DNA of 55,495 nucleotides from an uncultured Clostridia bacterium (lineage in GTDB: Bacteria > Bacillota > Clostridia > Christensenellales > Borkfalkiaceae): positions 1 through 55,495 of the forward strand of contig CANQKF010000010.1 of the NCBI GenBank assembly GCA_947624445.1, in the 5' to 3' direction. Each line of letters starts with the position of its first letter. Within the stretch, counting starts at the first letter, position 1. The notes beneath the pieces are model-generated. The model made no database searches, was not told where the DNA came from, and saw nothing but the letters and a program-made list of their open reading frames with translations. Below are positions 1 through 12,100 of this stretch, piece by piece. A program made the translations under genes and the position numbers.

Positions 1-61
1 CCGCATGCCCCTCGGCATGCGCTTTTAAGAATTCTGATTGCCTTACGTACTTTCGTTTCAT
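1..61 (-). CDS. possible N-terminus of a gene running off the left edge
   Basis: A minus-strand frame opens with ATG at 61 and stays open to the edge, reading MKRKYVRQSEFLKAHAEGHA. A GGAG lies about 8 nt before the ATG, and a strong leftward promoter sits at 201-229, so some gene probably begins here. Twenty codons are too few to assign a family. The frame crosses a small palindrome at 2-21 that could instead be a plus-strand terminator, in which case the true start lies further left. Confidence 0.35.
   Translation of the reverse strand, partial: MKRKYVRQSEFLKAHAEGHA
2..26 (+). terminator. terminator-like hairpin at the left edge
   Basis: An 8-bp stem (2-9 with 14-21, loop CCTC) is followed by CTTTT on the plus strand. 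It could end a plus-strand gene lying left of the window. It may equally be coding DNA of the possible minus-strand gene at 1-61. Confidence 0.3.
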
Positions 62-200
62 CCCCATGGCTCCGCGCTCATCGCGCATCCCGCCATGAAA
101 ATTACTCCGCGTTTGCTATGCAGTTGTCAATCTGCGGAAAATCTGCAAAAGCAGATACTTTTTCGCAAAACGGTAAGCCGCCTTGCGAGACAGCTTACAT

Positions 201-229
201 ATTATAGCATTTTGGCAGAATTCCGTCAA
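201..229 (-). promoter_or_regulatory. sigma-A promoter firing leftward off the window
   Basis: On the minus strand TTGACG (224-229) is separated by 17 bp from TATAAT (201-206). The predicted start is near 194. The leader that follows (about 62-194) begins with a GTAAGC/GCTTAC stem (173-178 with 193-198) and then has ATCTGC-TTTT-GCAGAT (141-156) followed by a short T run, which resembles an attenuator. The gene it serves is largely outside the window. Confidence 0.8.
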
Positions 230-506
230 GCAATTTTCGAAGTTTTTTCGCGATTTTTTTCGGAAATTTCGGAAAAATTTCCCGTGTGCCCATATATAAG
301 AACCGTCGCGGAGACGGGCACAAGATATTGGAGACGGACCGCGCGATCCCCCGCGTTCCCGCCCGCGATTTTCTGCGGAATACGTTTTGCGCGCCCGCAG
401 GCGATGCCTACGGGCGCGCTTTTCCACATAGTTTGCCGAGGTTTTGCCGCGGCGCCGCGGTTTTGGCGCCGTACGCATTCAGAGGGCGTTCCGCAAATTC
501 ATGCGG
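230..506. other. gene-free stretch between the aquaporin and the left-edge promoter
   Basis: No convincing gene is seen. It holds an AT-rich tract (about 230-290) and a stem at 389-397/411-419 with an inner AGGC/GCCT extension and four Ts on the plus-strand side. That orientation is wrong for ending the minus-strand aquaporin gene. A CCGTC-TCCGC-GACGG stem at 303-317 (minus strand, followed by TTCTTATATAT) is the only weak terminator candidate for the aquaporin transcript. Confidence 0.4.
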
Positions 507-1262
507 TCATGCGTTTTCCCCGTCCTTTTCGGCGCCCTTGGCCGCCTTCTTCCCCGCGAGGAAGCGATAGACGACCGCCGCGAGCGCCGCGCCGACGAGC
601 GGCCCCACGATGAAGATCCAGATTTGCCGGAGCGCCGTCGTGTTGCCCGCGAACGCCTGCAGGAGCGCGGGCCCGATGGAGCGCGCGGGGTTGACCGACG
701 TGCCCGTGATGCCGATGCCGAGCAGGTGCACGAGGGTGAGCGCGCCGCCGATCACGAGCCCCGTGACCGCGGTATTCTCCGTCTTGGAGGTGACACCGAG
801 GATCGCGATCACGAAGATGAACGTGAGCACGATCTCCGCCGCGAGCGCCACGAACAGGGAGCCGACTTCGCCGAATTTTTGATACATGCCCCCCACCGTT
901 CCGACGCCCGTCACCGTCTGCACGGCGTTCCCGCCGAGGTTCGCGAAGCTGCCCGTGAAGAGCGCGAGGAGCAGCGCGCCGACGATGGCGCCGAGGATCT
1001 GCGCGATCACATAGCCGATGAATTCCTTGAAGGTGATCTTCTTGTTGATGAGCATCGCGAGCGAGACCGCGGGGTTGATGTGGCAGCCCGAAACGTTGCC
1101 GATGGAATACGCCATCGCGACGATGACGAGCCCGAAGGCGAGCGCGGTGCCGACGTAACCCGCGGGCGTGTTGCACCCGAGCACGACGGCGACGCCGCAC
1201 GCCACGAGCACGAGGACGCAGGTGCCGATGAACTCGGCGACATACTTCTTCAGATTTTGCAT
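507..1262 (-). CDS. aqpZ: aquaporin Z-type water channel (MIP family)
   Basis: A 251-aa integral membrane protein of the major intrinsic protein family, predicted to pass water across the cytoplasmic membrane. Both half-helix signatures are intact: HINPAVS (NPA at 63-65) and TSVNPARS (NPA at 191-193). A histidine at 179 in LTLVHL matches the narrow-filter His of water-selective AqpZ rather than the glycerol facilitator GlpF. Six hydrophobic segments and the usual family length are visible. The ATG at 1262 follows AAAGGAG. It lies 33 bp downstream of the mscS gene on the same strand, so the two osmotic-stress proteins are probably co-transcribed, perhaps as the tail of the giant-protein operon. 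Water selectivity is inferred from sequence only. Confidence 0.93.
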   Translation of the reverse strand: MQNLKKYVAEFIGTCVLVLVACGVAVVLGCNTPAGYVGTALAFGLVIVAMAYSIGNVSGCHINPAVSLAMLINKKITFKEFIGYVIAQILGAIVGALLLALFTGSFANLGGNAVQTVTGVGTVGGMYQKFGEVGSLFVALAAEIVLTFIFVIAILGVTSKTENTAVTGLVIGGALTLVHLLGIGITGTSVNPARSIGPALLQAFAGNTTALRQIWIFIVGPLVGAALAAVVYRFLAGKKAAKGAEKDGENA

Positions 1263-1295
1263 TGCTTTATCTCCTTTTTTGATTGGATTTCCTCA

Positions 1296-2336
1296 TCAAT
1301 CGATCTTTTCATCGAGATCTTTGGAGAGCGCCTTCTGCTCTTCGACGAACTCGCGGGCGCCCGTCTCCATCTTCTTCGTCGCCTTTTTGGTGAACACGGG
1401 CGGCCGGTTGAGCACGATCTGCGGGAAGGGAACGTTGATATCGTTCTCGTCGAACAGCAGTTTGAGCTCGCGGTTGAGATCGCGCTGGACCTGGTAGATA
1501 TCCTCTTCCTTGCACTTGGCGACAAAGAGCAGATCGACGCTCGAGGCCCCGAGCTCGTTCACACCCTTATAATACGGGCCTTCGACGATCGCGGGGATAC
1601 GTTCCTTGATCTTTTCGAGATTGTCGCGGATGACGATCTCCACGCGGGTGAGCGATTCGCCGTATTCGATGCCGATGTATGCCTTCGCGAGCGAGAGCTC
1701 CTGCGTCTGGTTGACGATGGAACGGATGTCGCTGTTGTTGATGATCTTCACGTTTCCGCCCGCGTCGACGATCTTCGTCGTGCGGATGCCGATCTCCTGC
1801 ACGGTGCCCCGCCAATCGTCGATGATGACGATATCGCCGATCTGGTACTCGCCCTCCACGACGATGAAGAGCCCCGCGATGATGTCCGCGATGAGGCTCT
1901 GCGCGCCGAGGCCGATGACGAGCGACAAGATCCCCGCGCTGGCGAGAAGCGTCCCCGTATTCACGCCCCAAGCGCTCAACACAAGCAGAATGGCGACGAG
2001 CCCGATGATCCAGCTCAAGAAGCTGTTGATCAGTTTTACGACCGTCGTGGCGCGGTTGCCGCGGCAGAAGAACTTGCCGAGCACGGCGTGGACGAGCATC
2101 GCGATGAGGACTGCGATCGTGACGATCTGCACGCTTCGGATGAGCGCGGGGATCTTTTGGTAGAGCGTCTGCACGACTGCGTTCTCCGAGACCGTCCGCC
2201 CGAACACTTCCGCGATCTTACCGTTGAAGGCAAAGGCGACGACCGTACCGACGAACAGCACCGCAAAGACGATCCACTTGACTGCCGTGCGGGCGCCCGC
2301 GACCTTTTCCGTCCCCTTTCTTTGTGAATCTTTCAT
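1296..2336 (-). CDS. small-conductance mechanosensitive channel (MscS/YkuT-like)
   Basis: A 346-aa MscS-family channel, expected to open under membrane tension and release solutes on osmotic downshock. Three hydrophobic segments precede the pore-helix/beta junction at about residues 128-172: a Gly/Ala-rich helix (ASAGILSLVIGLGAQSLI), then GLFIVVEGEYQIGD, as in MscS. The cytoplasmic beta and alpha/beta domains follow, and the tail is charged. Length is usual for the family. The ATG at 2336 has GGGAGGAA in front. It begins only 15 bp after the upstream membrane-protein gene and precedes the aquaporin gene by 33 bp, so an operon is likely. No terminator is seen on either side. Confidence 0.93.
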   Translation of the reverse strand: MKDSQRKGTEKVAGARTAVKWIVFAVLFVGTVVAFAFNGKIAEVFGRTVSENAVVQTLYQKIPALIRSVQIVTIAVLIAMLVHAVLGKFFCRGNRATTVVKLINSFLSWIIGLVAILLVLSAWGVNTGTLLASAGILSLVIGLGAQSLIADIIAGLFIVVEGEYQIGDIVIIDDWRGTVQEIGIRTTKIVDAGGNVKIINNSDIRSIVNQTQELSLAKAYIGIEYGESLTRVEIVIRDNLEKIKERIPAIVEGPYYKGVNELGASSVDLLFVAKCKEEDIYQVQRDLNRELKLLFDENDINVPFPQIVLNRPPVFTKKATKKMETGAREFVEEQKALSKDLDEKID

Positions 2337-2351
2337 GGATTTCCTCCCGAA

Positions 2352-3152
2352 TTAAATATCAAACGTAACTTCGCAGAGCACGACCCGCTCGCCCCCACGG
2401 CCTGCGTCGAGGCAGGAGAGACGGAAGGTCCCCTGCCCGTAGAGCTGGACGTTATCGGCGACGTCGATGCGCTGCTCCGCATGCAGATCCGCGCCGAACA
2501 CGCAGTAAGATACCCTGCCGCTTTCATCGGTGACGGACGCCTCGAACCCCGAATATTCGCCCCTTCCGTCGGTGTAGTCCATGCGGAAGTGGAAATACCC
2601 GTCGTAGCCGCAGAGGCACTCGTAGTCCACCCCGCGCCACTCCGTGACGGGATCGGGCGCCTCGGTCGTCCGCACCTTGGCGGACGCGACCGTCTTTTCG
2701 CCGAACGCCGTCTCGCCGACGACCGCCACCGTATACTCGGCATCGGAGAGCAGGTCCTCGAACACGCCGCTGTTGGTGCCCGCCGCGAGAGGCCTCGAGA
2801 AGCGCACGAAGTCGTTGTAGAGCACGACGTCGAGATCCTCCCCCTCCGTGACTTCCACCCGATAGACGACCGAGGTGTGCATCGCCTGCGCCGTGATCTC
2901 CGCCGCGGCGGGCAGGGAGGCAAACGCCGCCGTACCCGCTACGGCGACCGTTGCCGCGACGAGAAAGCCCGCGAGCGAAGTGAGCGTCGCTTGCCGCCGC
3001 CGCTCCCTTCTCGCCCGCGCTTTTTCCGATGTGCCGCCGTCGTTGCCCTCGGCGGGCGCGGGATTGCCCGCAAAGAAGCTCTGCTCCCTTGCGGACTTGA
3101 ATTCCCCGCTGTCCCGACCGTATTCCGAGGGATCGCGGTTAAAACCGTTCAT
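2352..3152 (-). CDS. single-pass membrane protein of unknown function downstream of the giant protein
   Basis: A 266-aa protein I do not recognise. The first ~55 residues are polar and charged, ending in the basic stretch RARRERRRQ. One hydrophobic helix follows (about 58-80). The remaining ~185 residues look beta-rich, with a fibronectin-III-like flavour (a strand pattern ending AEYTVAVVGE, about residues 120-140), so the fold is predicted to sit outside the cell. I chose ATG 3152 because a GAGG ribosome site overlaps the stop codon of the giant gene. An in-frame GTG at 3164 would give a 4-bp overlap with that stop. The tight coupling suggests it is made with, and may partner, the giant surface protein. 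The partner role is inference. Confidence 0.75.
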   Translation of the reverse strand: MNGFNRDPSEYGRDSGEFKSAREQSFFAGNPAPAEGNDGGTSEKARARRERRRQATLTSLAGFLVAATVAVAGTAAFASLPAAAEITAQAMHTSVVYRVEVTEGEDLDVVLYNDFVRFSRPLAAGTNSGVFEDLLSDAEYTVAVVGETAFGEKTVASAKVRTTEAPDPVTEWRGVDYECLCGYDGYFHFRMDYTDGRGEYSGFEASVTDESGRVSYCVFGADLHAEQRIDVADNVQLYGQGTFRLSCLDAGRGGERVVLCEVTFDI

Positions 3153-3160
3153 GCCGTTCC

Positions 3161-6100
3161 TCACGCTTCATGTTTCCCGGATCCCTGCGGCGCATTCTGC
3201 GCTGCGGATCCCGCCCCGTTTTCTTCGGGCGCTTGGGTCTCCTGTTCCTGTGCTTCCTGTTCGGACTTGCCCGACTTGATGAACCAGCCGACGGCGAGCC
3301 CGAGCGCCAGCGCGCCGAGCGCGACGCACACGCCGAGCAGGATGCACACCGTCACCCCGCCGTAGGGCAGCGTGATCACCGCCAGAAGCCCGAGGGGCAA
3401 CACGGACGCCGCCTTCTCGCCGCGGTTCTCCGTGCCGCCGCGCTTGCGCACGAGGAGCAGGATGACCATCGCGACGATCTCGAGCGCAAAGATCACGTAG
3501 AGCAGCAGGATGAGCCACGAGATATCCACGACCTTATCGGCGAGGATCGCGAACTCGGAGAAGTGGTCCGTCGTGAACTCGAGATACTTGCCGTCCTCGG
3601 AGATCGACGTCGCGTAGACTTCCACCGAGCCGTCGTCATTCTTATATACGACGGTGAGCCCCGACATATCCCGCATTTCGGCGGGCATCAGGAGCATGAT
3701 CTTATAGCGGCCTTCGAACTCCGTGATCTTGCCGCCCTGCGCGGTGATGAGGTAGATATCGAGCGTGGAGATGAGCTCCTTGCCCGTAACCTTCGCTTTG
3801 AGGTCCTTCGCTTCGATCTCGGAGCCCGCAGCCGCGGTGAGCTTGCCCTGATTGGCCGCCGATTCGATCTCGCGCATCCCGTCCTCTTCCACTTCTTCGA
3901 TGACGAGACGGATGCCGCCCGGCATGGAGGAATCGTTGGTGACGATGCCCCAGATCGTGCCGTCGTGGTCCTTGCCGTAGTCGCCCGTGCCGCCCTCGAC
4001 GGACGCCGTCTTATCGACCTTGATATCGCCCTTGGCGACGCCGACGACGGGAACTTCGCCGAACTTCCCGAGCGCCTCTTCCTTGCGCGCTTCGAGGAGC
4101 TCGGAGCCCGTCTTGCCGCCTTCGCCCGCCGCGGGGATGCGCTCGGCGTCCTCTTTGAACTGCGCGAAGATATCCTTGAGCTGCTGTTTCTGGGCGTCGT
4201 TGTAGCAACCGCTCTCGATGCGGTCGTTGAGCTCGGCTTCCACTTCGCTCACGGCGCGCTGCACTTCCTGTGCCTGCAACGTCTTTTGCTCGGCGTCCTT
4301 CGCCGCGTCCTCGAGTTTCTTCTCCGTCTGCTCCTTGTGGCCGTCGCGGGTCGCGTCGTCGGTATGCGCGTCGTATTCCACGTTTTCGATGTCCCCGCGC
4401 GCCGCTTCAAAGACTTCCTTCACATACGCCCCGTCGTGTTCGCGGACCAGCTTATCCGCCTCCGTGAGCGTCTCTGCCTTCTTCTGCTCAAAGTCGGCCT
4501 TGTTGATCTTATCCTCGATCTCCTTCTCGAGCGCCGAGTAACCCGACTTCTCGTCGAGATACTTCTTCGCGCCCTCGCTGAGCCCGCCGAGGCCGCCGCG
4601 CGCCGCTTCGAGATCGGACTTATCCGAAACGCCGAGGTCGCCGAAGTCCTTATTGAGGACCTCGTTGTCCTGCAAGAAGCGTTCGCCCTCGATCGCGCTT
4701 TCCGCCGCTTCGACGAGCGCCTTCACGTCGTCGGCGCTCTCCGCCGCGTCGATCTTGCCGTTGAAGCCGTCCGTCCCCGTGACGACGTCCTTCACCGTCT
4801 GCGCGTCGGAGGAAGTGAGCTCTCCGAGCAGCTGCTCTTTGGCGTATTCCTTCTCCGCATCGAGCGTCGCCTGCGCCTTCTCTCCGTCGATATCCTCGGC
4901 GCGCTCCGCGGAACCGATGCGGTCGATCGCGTCCTGCAATTTCTTCTCCGCGGCGGCGGGATCGACCCCTTCGCCGCGCGTGCGGAATTCCTCGATCTTA
5001 TCGAGCAGTTCGAGCTGCGCCTTCGCCTTTTCTTCGATGAGCCCGCGGTCGCCGCCCTCTCTTGCGGCTTCCTTGGCGGCCTCGACGATCTCCTGCGCCT
5101 GCGCCGCGAGATCCTCGGGATATTGCTTCCCGTCGAGCAGGTCGTCGAGTTTCCCTTCGAAGTCGTTCAATTCGCTTTCGCGCTGCTTCTCGACGTCCTC
5201 CTTCACGTTCTCCACGAGCTTGGAGATATCGGGGATCTTCTCCGCGCCTTGGATCGCGTCGTCGACCGCCTTCTGCGCGGCGTCGACGATCTCCTTCACC
5301 GCCGCGGAATCGGGCACGGCCCCATCCTCGTTGCGGAGCCCGTCGAGGAGCGCTTCCACGCCCTCTTTGAGCGCTTCGTTGACCGCGCCGACGAAATCTT
5401 CGTCTTGCTTGTTCTGCGCCGCGGATTCGATGGCTGCGAGCACGCCCTTGGCAGGCTCCTGCGCGGGATCCGCATCCTTGCCCGTGACCGCCTTGTAGCT
5501 ATCCAGGTACTCCTGCTTGGCGAGCCCCTCGGCCTCCTTGCGCGCCATGTCGTCCAGCGCTTTCTCAACGGCCACGTCGATTGCTTTCTCCGCATCCGCG
5601 AGCGTGCCCTCGCCGATCACGGTATCTTCGATCGCTTTCTTCGCTTGCTCTTTCAGCGCGTCGAGCTCGGCCTTCTCCGCGGGCGTCATGTTCGCCGCGT
5701 CGAGACCCGCATACGCTTCATCGATCTGCTTCTCTGCCGCTTCCTTCGCGGTTTGGAGATCGATCTCGTCCTTAATCCCCGCAACGGTATCCGCAAGGTC
5801 CGCGATCTCACCGTTTGCCGTTGCCTTGCCCGTCTCGTCGCCGAGCTTTTTGCTCTCTTCCTTCTCGGTGGCTTTGACCGTATCCGAGGAATCCTTCACG
5901 TACTCATCGAACAGCGCTTCCACGCCTTTCTGAAGTTCCTCGTTGACGGAACCGACGTAATCTTCATCCTGCTTGTTCTGCGCCGCGGCCTCGATGGCTG
6001 AGAGCACGCTCTGCGCAGGCTCCTGCGCGGGATCCGCGTCCTTGCCCGTGACGGCCTTGTAGCTGTCGAGATATTCCTGCTTGGCGAGCCCTTCGGCTTC

Positions 6101-9100
6101 CTTGCGCGCCATGTCGTCCTTGGCGTTCTCGACGATATCCGCGATTGCTTTCTCCGCATCCGCGAGCGTGCCCTCGCCGATCACGGTATCTTCGATCGAC
6201 TGCTTCGCTTGCTCTTTCAGCGCGTCGAGCTCTTCTTTCTCCGCGGGCGTCATGTTCGCGGTGTCGAGACCTTTGTAGGCGTCCTCGATTTCCTTCTCTG
6301 CCGCTTCCTTGGCGGTCCGGAGGTCGATCTCGTCCTTGATCCCAGCAACGGTCTTCGTGAGGTCTGCGATCTCGCCGCTTGCCGTCGCCTTGCCCGTCTC
6401 GTCGCCGAGCTTTTTGCTCTCTTCTTTCTCGGTGGCCTTGACCGTATCCGAGGAATCCTTCACGTACTCATCGAACAGGTCGCTGACTTCCTTTGCGAGC
6501 GCTTCGTTGAGCGCCTTGCAATCCTCGGCCTTTTCGAACGATTCGGGCATTTTATCGCTATACGTCCCGCCCGTAATCGCCTTGTAGGCTTCCTTGTATT
6601 CGTCGAATGCCGCTTGTTTCTCGCTTGCGCGCTGATCGTCGATCGCCTGCTTCACCTCGGCAAGCGTCTTGGGCGCGCCGTCGATCTCCACCTTCTCCGT
6701 GCCGAGATCGGGGATCTTCCTGCCGCCATCTTGTGCGGGCGTGTTCGCGGCGTCGATGGCGTTCTCTGTAGCCTTCTTCGCCTTTTCGATGAGCTCTTTG
6801 ACCGCCTTGGAATCGCCTTCGCGCGCCATGCCGCCATAGATATTATCCACCTGCGCTTTGAGCGCGTCGTTCGCGCCCTTCATGTTCTGCGCCTTGCCGA
6901 TTGCATCCAGCGCCGACTTCACGGGCTCCTGCGTGGCATCCGTCTTGTTGCCCGTGAGGGCCTCGTATGCCGCGGTGTAGGAATCCTGCGCCGCTTTGAT
7001 CTCCTCCGCGCGCCGATCTGCGATCGCCTCCGCCACGGTGACGGTCTCTGCGGGCGTGCCCATTTCGACTTTCGCGCAGCAATCGGAGATCTCGACGATC
7101 GTCGCGGAATTTTCATCGAGCGCCCCGATCTTCGACTTGACGCCCTCGACGATCTCCTGCACCGCCGCGGAATCATCTTCGCTGACGAGCGTATCCAGCG
7201 CCGCCGTCACGGCTTGTTTCAACTGTTTGTTGATGTCGGAAGCCGTCGTCAGATCCTTGATCGCTTCTTCGAATGCGGAAGGATTGGGAGCTTCCACGCC
7301 CATCGCCTTGAGGCTATCGAGATACTCCTGCTTGGCGACCGCCTTCATCGCGGCGACGTCGAGCGCTTCAATAGCGGCCTCCGTGTCGCTTGTAAGCTGT
7401 TCCGTGGCGGCTTCGAGCGCGGCCGCCCAATCCGCGGAAGCTCCCTTTTCGAGGACCGCTTCGCCGATCGCTTTCTTTGCTTCTTCCTTCTGCTGTTTGA
7501 GTGCGGCGAGATCTTCTTCGGACATCCTATCTTGATAGGTCGTGCCCGTGAGCTCCGCGTACGCGTTCTCGATTCGCTGCGCCGCATCGTCCTGCGCCTT
7601 GGCGAAATCGAGCTTCTCTTTTGCGCCGTCGAGAGCGGCGGAATAGTCCTTGATGTTGTCGCCCGCGGCATTTGCAAGCGCCGCTTTGAGCGCGGCCTGC
7701 GCCTCGGCGAGGTTCGTGCCCGTTTCGCTTCCGATGACCTCCTCGATGGCGGCTTTGAGCGCGGCGTTGATATCTGCCGTCGTCGCAGCGCCCTTGAAGG
7801 TCTCACTCTCCGTGAGCTTCTCGAGGGCAGCATCGTCGGGCGATTCGCCCGTGACCGCCGCGTAGGCTTCGGCGAACTCATTGATCGCCCGCTGCTTCTC
7901 GACGTCGTTCTTTACGTTCCCGAGCGTCTCGGTGAGATCGGCAAGCCCTACGCCGCCCTGCGACCCGTTCGCCGCCGCGACGGCTTTTTCCACCGCCTGC
8001 TTTGCGGCTTCGGTGACGGCCTTGACGTTCTGCGGCTCATCTTTGGTGAGCGCTTCGAGCAGTTTGTTGACTTCATATTTGAGCGCATTGTTGAGCGCCG
8101 TGCAGTCCTTGGCATTTTGGAGCGATTCGGGCATTTTATCGCTATACGTCCCGCCCGTAATCGCCTTGTAGGCCTCTTGATATTTCTTAAAGGCCGCCGT
8201 TTTTTCTTCGGCTCTCTTCGCGTCGATGATTCCTTTCTGCTTTACGACCTCTTCGGAGACGTCGATGATGTCATCCGCCGCCGTGCCGCCCGCAGCCTCG
8301 ATTGCTTCCTGCGCCGCGGCAACGAGATCCTTGACCGCCTTGGAATCGCCTTCGCGCGCATAGTTTTCCACGAGCTCGTTCACGGCTTCTTTGAGCGCGT
8401 CGTTGATGTCTGCCGCCGTTCCCGACGTGAGCCCTTCCGCAAACGCTTCGCCCGCCGCCTTTGCCGCTTCCTCGGTTGCGCCCGTGAGGGCCTTGTAGCT
8501 TTCTATGTATTCATCCTTGGCGCGCGCCTTGAGGACCTGCTCTTTCGCTGCCTTAATCGCTCCCTCAAAGTCCGATGCCGCGGGGACGCTATCGTTTTTC
8601 ACGGTGAACACACCATCGATCTTGGACTTGATATTGCTCTCAATCGTGGCGCCGTCGCTCACGTTCGCGCGATCGACATAATCCGCGAGCGCATTGTTCA
8701 TGGCATCCTGCAACGCTTCGTTGAGCTCGGTGCAGTTCGTGGCGTCCTTGAAGAGCTGATCGACATCGGCAGTGTTCGGCGCGGTGCCGTTGAGCGCCTC
8801 GTAGAATTCGGAATACGTCGCCTTTGCTTCGTCTTTCTCCTTCGCGCGCTGATCGTCGATCGCCTTCTTTTGCGCTTCGACGGTCGCGGAGAAATCGGCG
8901 ACAGTATCGTGCTTTTCGCCCGCAATTACGCCATTCACGGCGCTCTTTGCTGCTTCTTTGAGATTTTTGACCGCCTTGGAATCGCCCTCGACGAGCGCAT
9001 CGAAGAGGTCGTTGATCTCCGCTGCGAGCGCCGCATTGAGTTCCTTGCAGTTCGTGGCATTTTCGAGCGATTCGGGTATTTTATCGCTATACGCCCCGCC

Positions 9101-12100
9101 CGTAATCGCCTCGTAGGCCTCCTTGTATTCAGCGAATGCCGCTTGTTGCTCGCTTGCGCGCTGCGCGGCGATATCGTCCGCCACGCCGTTGAGGCCATTC
9201 CATGCAGAAGGCGCCGCACCCGCTTCCTTGGCGGCCGCGATCGCATCCTTGACCGCTTCCTTCGCCGCAGTCACTTTTCCGTTCACGGCGTCGGAATCGG
9301 CAGCCTCATCTGCAAGCGCGCCGAGAAGGCCCTCCGTGTCCTCCGTGCCGTTGAGCAGTTCTTCCACCTTGCCGAGCGCGGCGGAAAGATTTTCGCCTGC
9401 AACTTCTCCGAACGCCTCCTTCAGCGCCTCGGGCGCATCCGCGGAAAGTTCGCCGTTCTTCACCGTATAATTCGTGCCCATGGCGGCGTTGTAGGCCTCG
9501 ACGAGCGCTTGTTGCGCCGCCGCAACGTCCTTGCCGCGCTGATCTGCGAGCGCCGCCGTCACGCCCTCCAGCATTTCGGTGAGGTCGTGGATCCCGTTCA
9601 AATCGTCGTAGTCGGCCGCGCTGTTGACGTTCTTCTGAACCTCCGCGATGTAGTCCTTGACGGCCTGGGAATCGCCGTCCTCTATGAGGCTTTCGAGCAC
9701 GCCATTGACGGCTTCCTTCAACGCCTGATCGACGGCTTTGAGCGCTGCGGGAACATTCGTATCGTCGAGCGTAATGCCGCCGAGCGCCGATTCGAGCTCC
9801 GTCCACTGCGCGTTGCCCGTGACGTCCGTCGCACCCGTGAGGGCCTCGTAGTACTTCTTGAATGCCTCTTCCGCGGCGTCCTTGGAAGCAGTGAGGCGTG
9901 TGGTCTCTGCCGTTTTCAGCACTTCAAAGAGTTTGGCGAGGGTGCGCCCTGCGCCTTGGTTCTCGGTATCTTCGGCGGTTGCAACGGTGCGCTCAACGGT
10001 TGAAAGCAGTCCGTCGATATGCGTTTGCAGAGCTTCGGAAGCGCCGTTCTTCATGCCCTCGAGGAGCGCATCGACGGCCGCTTTGAGCGCCGCGTTGACC
10101 GCCGCGCAGTCCTTGGTGCTTTCGATCGCTGCCGTGTATTCATCGGAACCGAGCGTTTCGCCCGTGAGGAGTTCATAGGTATCTCTGTAGTCTCGGAGGG
10201 CGTTTTCTCGCTCCTCATTCCTCTTTCCTTCGAGCTCCTCCTGAACGTTCTTGTTATCCTCGCCCGTGCTCCGAACGACGGAAAGGACGTCGGGAAGATT
10301 TTCGCCCGTTGCAGTCAGTTCCCCGACCGCTTGCGCAAGGCCATTGAGGTAATCCTTGACGGCCTTGGAATCACCCGCGCGCATCACGCTGCCCCCGAGG
10401 TCGGTCCCCTCGACGGTCGTCGTGCCCTGCAAGAGCTCCTTCACGGCGTTTTTGAGCGCTTCTGCGATCTTGTCCGCACTTTCGACTTTGCCGATCCGAT
10501 CGAGCCCTCTCTGCGCCGCGAGGAAGGCGTTGTAGGCGTTTTCGTATTCGGGTTTCACCACGCCGTATTCGTCAAAAATCTTGGGATCTATGACGGTATT
10601 GCCATCCTCGTCCTGTGTGAAGAGATTTGTGGTGAAACCATCGTAGTCTCCGAAGATCTGATCGAAGGCTTCTATGAAGGCGTCTTGCGCCGCGCCGATC
10701 TTGGCGGCAAGCCCAAAGACATTCTCCGCCTTGCCCGTAGTGCTGCTATAATCCGGGGCCCCTGTGGCTTCGGCGCTTGCTTTGACGATCTCGGCATAGA
10801 GCTCGCCGAGCTTTTGATCGAGGTACGTCTTGGCGCGCCCGTCGGGATTCCCCTTTGCTGCTTCATCGTATGCTTTCTTTACAGCTTCTGCCGCGGTTTG
10901 CGCAGCCGAAAAGTTGCTTTCGATGTTCTTCGCGGCGGCAATCGAATCGGCACCGCGGAGCATCGTCAGGAATGCGTCGCCGAGGCCCTTTTTCAACGCT
11001 TCATCTTCGATCCCGCCGACTTTCGCTTCCATCTCCTTGACGGCGACGCCGAGATAGGCTGCGAGCGGATCGGAAAGCGGCCTGCTTTCACTGCCTACCG
11101 AATCGGGCCCGTTTGCTTGGAGGAGTTCCCGCGCCAAGACTTGGGCGAACGCGGGAAGGCCCTCGAAGGTTTTCTGTGCCTCCTCGAGCTTTCCTTTGAG
11201 GGTCTCCAACTCGGCATCTTGGGGCGGGTTGATTCCTTCGAAAAGATCCGTGCCCTCTGCGTATTCCATTGCCTTTTTGAGGTCGCCGGAATATTTCTCG
11301 AACCACTCGTTGGCGCACGCTTCCTCGTAGGCGGCCTCGAGGGCTTCGTAGCGCTCCTGCTCGAGGCTGCGGACGACGCTCTCGATGACGGCCTTATCCT
11401 CATCGGACATGTTGCCGTGATTTTCCATTGCGGTTTCGAGGGCGGCGTACTTGTCGCGAACCTCGTTGAGGTCTGCGGCAGTTGTTGCAGGATCTTTATC
11501 TTTCAGCTGCCACTCGCCGTCGGTCGTTTGATCGAAGAGGCCGCCGAACGCGCTTTCGAAAGTTTCTTTTGCCGTCTGCTGCGCCGTTGTGAGCGTGTAG
11601 TAGTAGCCCGTTGCGGAAGTGGGATTGCTCGGCAGCGTGCCCTCTTTCGCGGGGACGCGTGCCTGCAAGCTGTATTTTTTCTCGGCGGTGAGCCCCGAGA
11701 AGTCGAGCTTGCCGTCCTTATCGGGCGATGTCCAACCCGATACGACATTGCCATCCTCATCCACGAGGGCATATTCGAGACCGCGGAGGTCGTTGCCGTT
11801 CAGATCTTTTCCCTCGCCCACGGTGAACGTGAGGCTCTTATCCGTGACGTCGGTGAGCGTCGCCACGGTGACGGATTCTTCTCCTTCCCTGTTGAAAACG
11901 GGCGCTTCTTCGCGGGTGCCGACGGTGATCTCCACCTCGGGGCCGCCGTCGCTCCACTTGAAGGTCGCCTTGCCGTCGGGGTCGATGTCGGCGTCATCGG
12001 GCAGCGTGCCGTCTGCGGGAGCATTCGCAAAGCCGCCGTCCTCTTTCTGATACTGCGCGTTCTCGGGATAGACGAATCCCTCTGCGTTCTTGAGGAGCGC

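Noticed and set aside
101..130. Second leftward promoter TTGACA-18-AGTAAT
   Set aside because: The -10 match is poor (4 of 6) and the spacing long; the promoter at 201-229 is far better.
444..2327. 627-codon plus-strand frame opposite aqpZ and mscS
   Set aside because: Composition is that of an antisense shadow (Arg/Asp/Glu-rich, no motifs), while the minus strand encodes two clear membrane channels.
3161..3535. LPXTG-type sortase signal at the end of the giant protein
   Set aside because: No LPXTG-like motif; the C-terminus has several membrane helices and an acidic tail instead.
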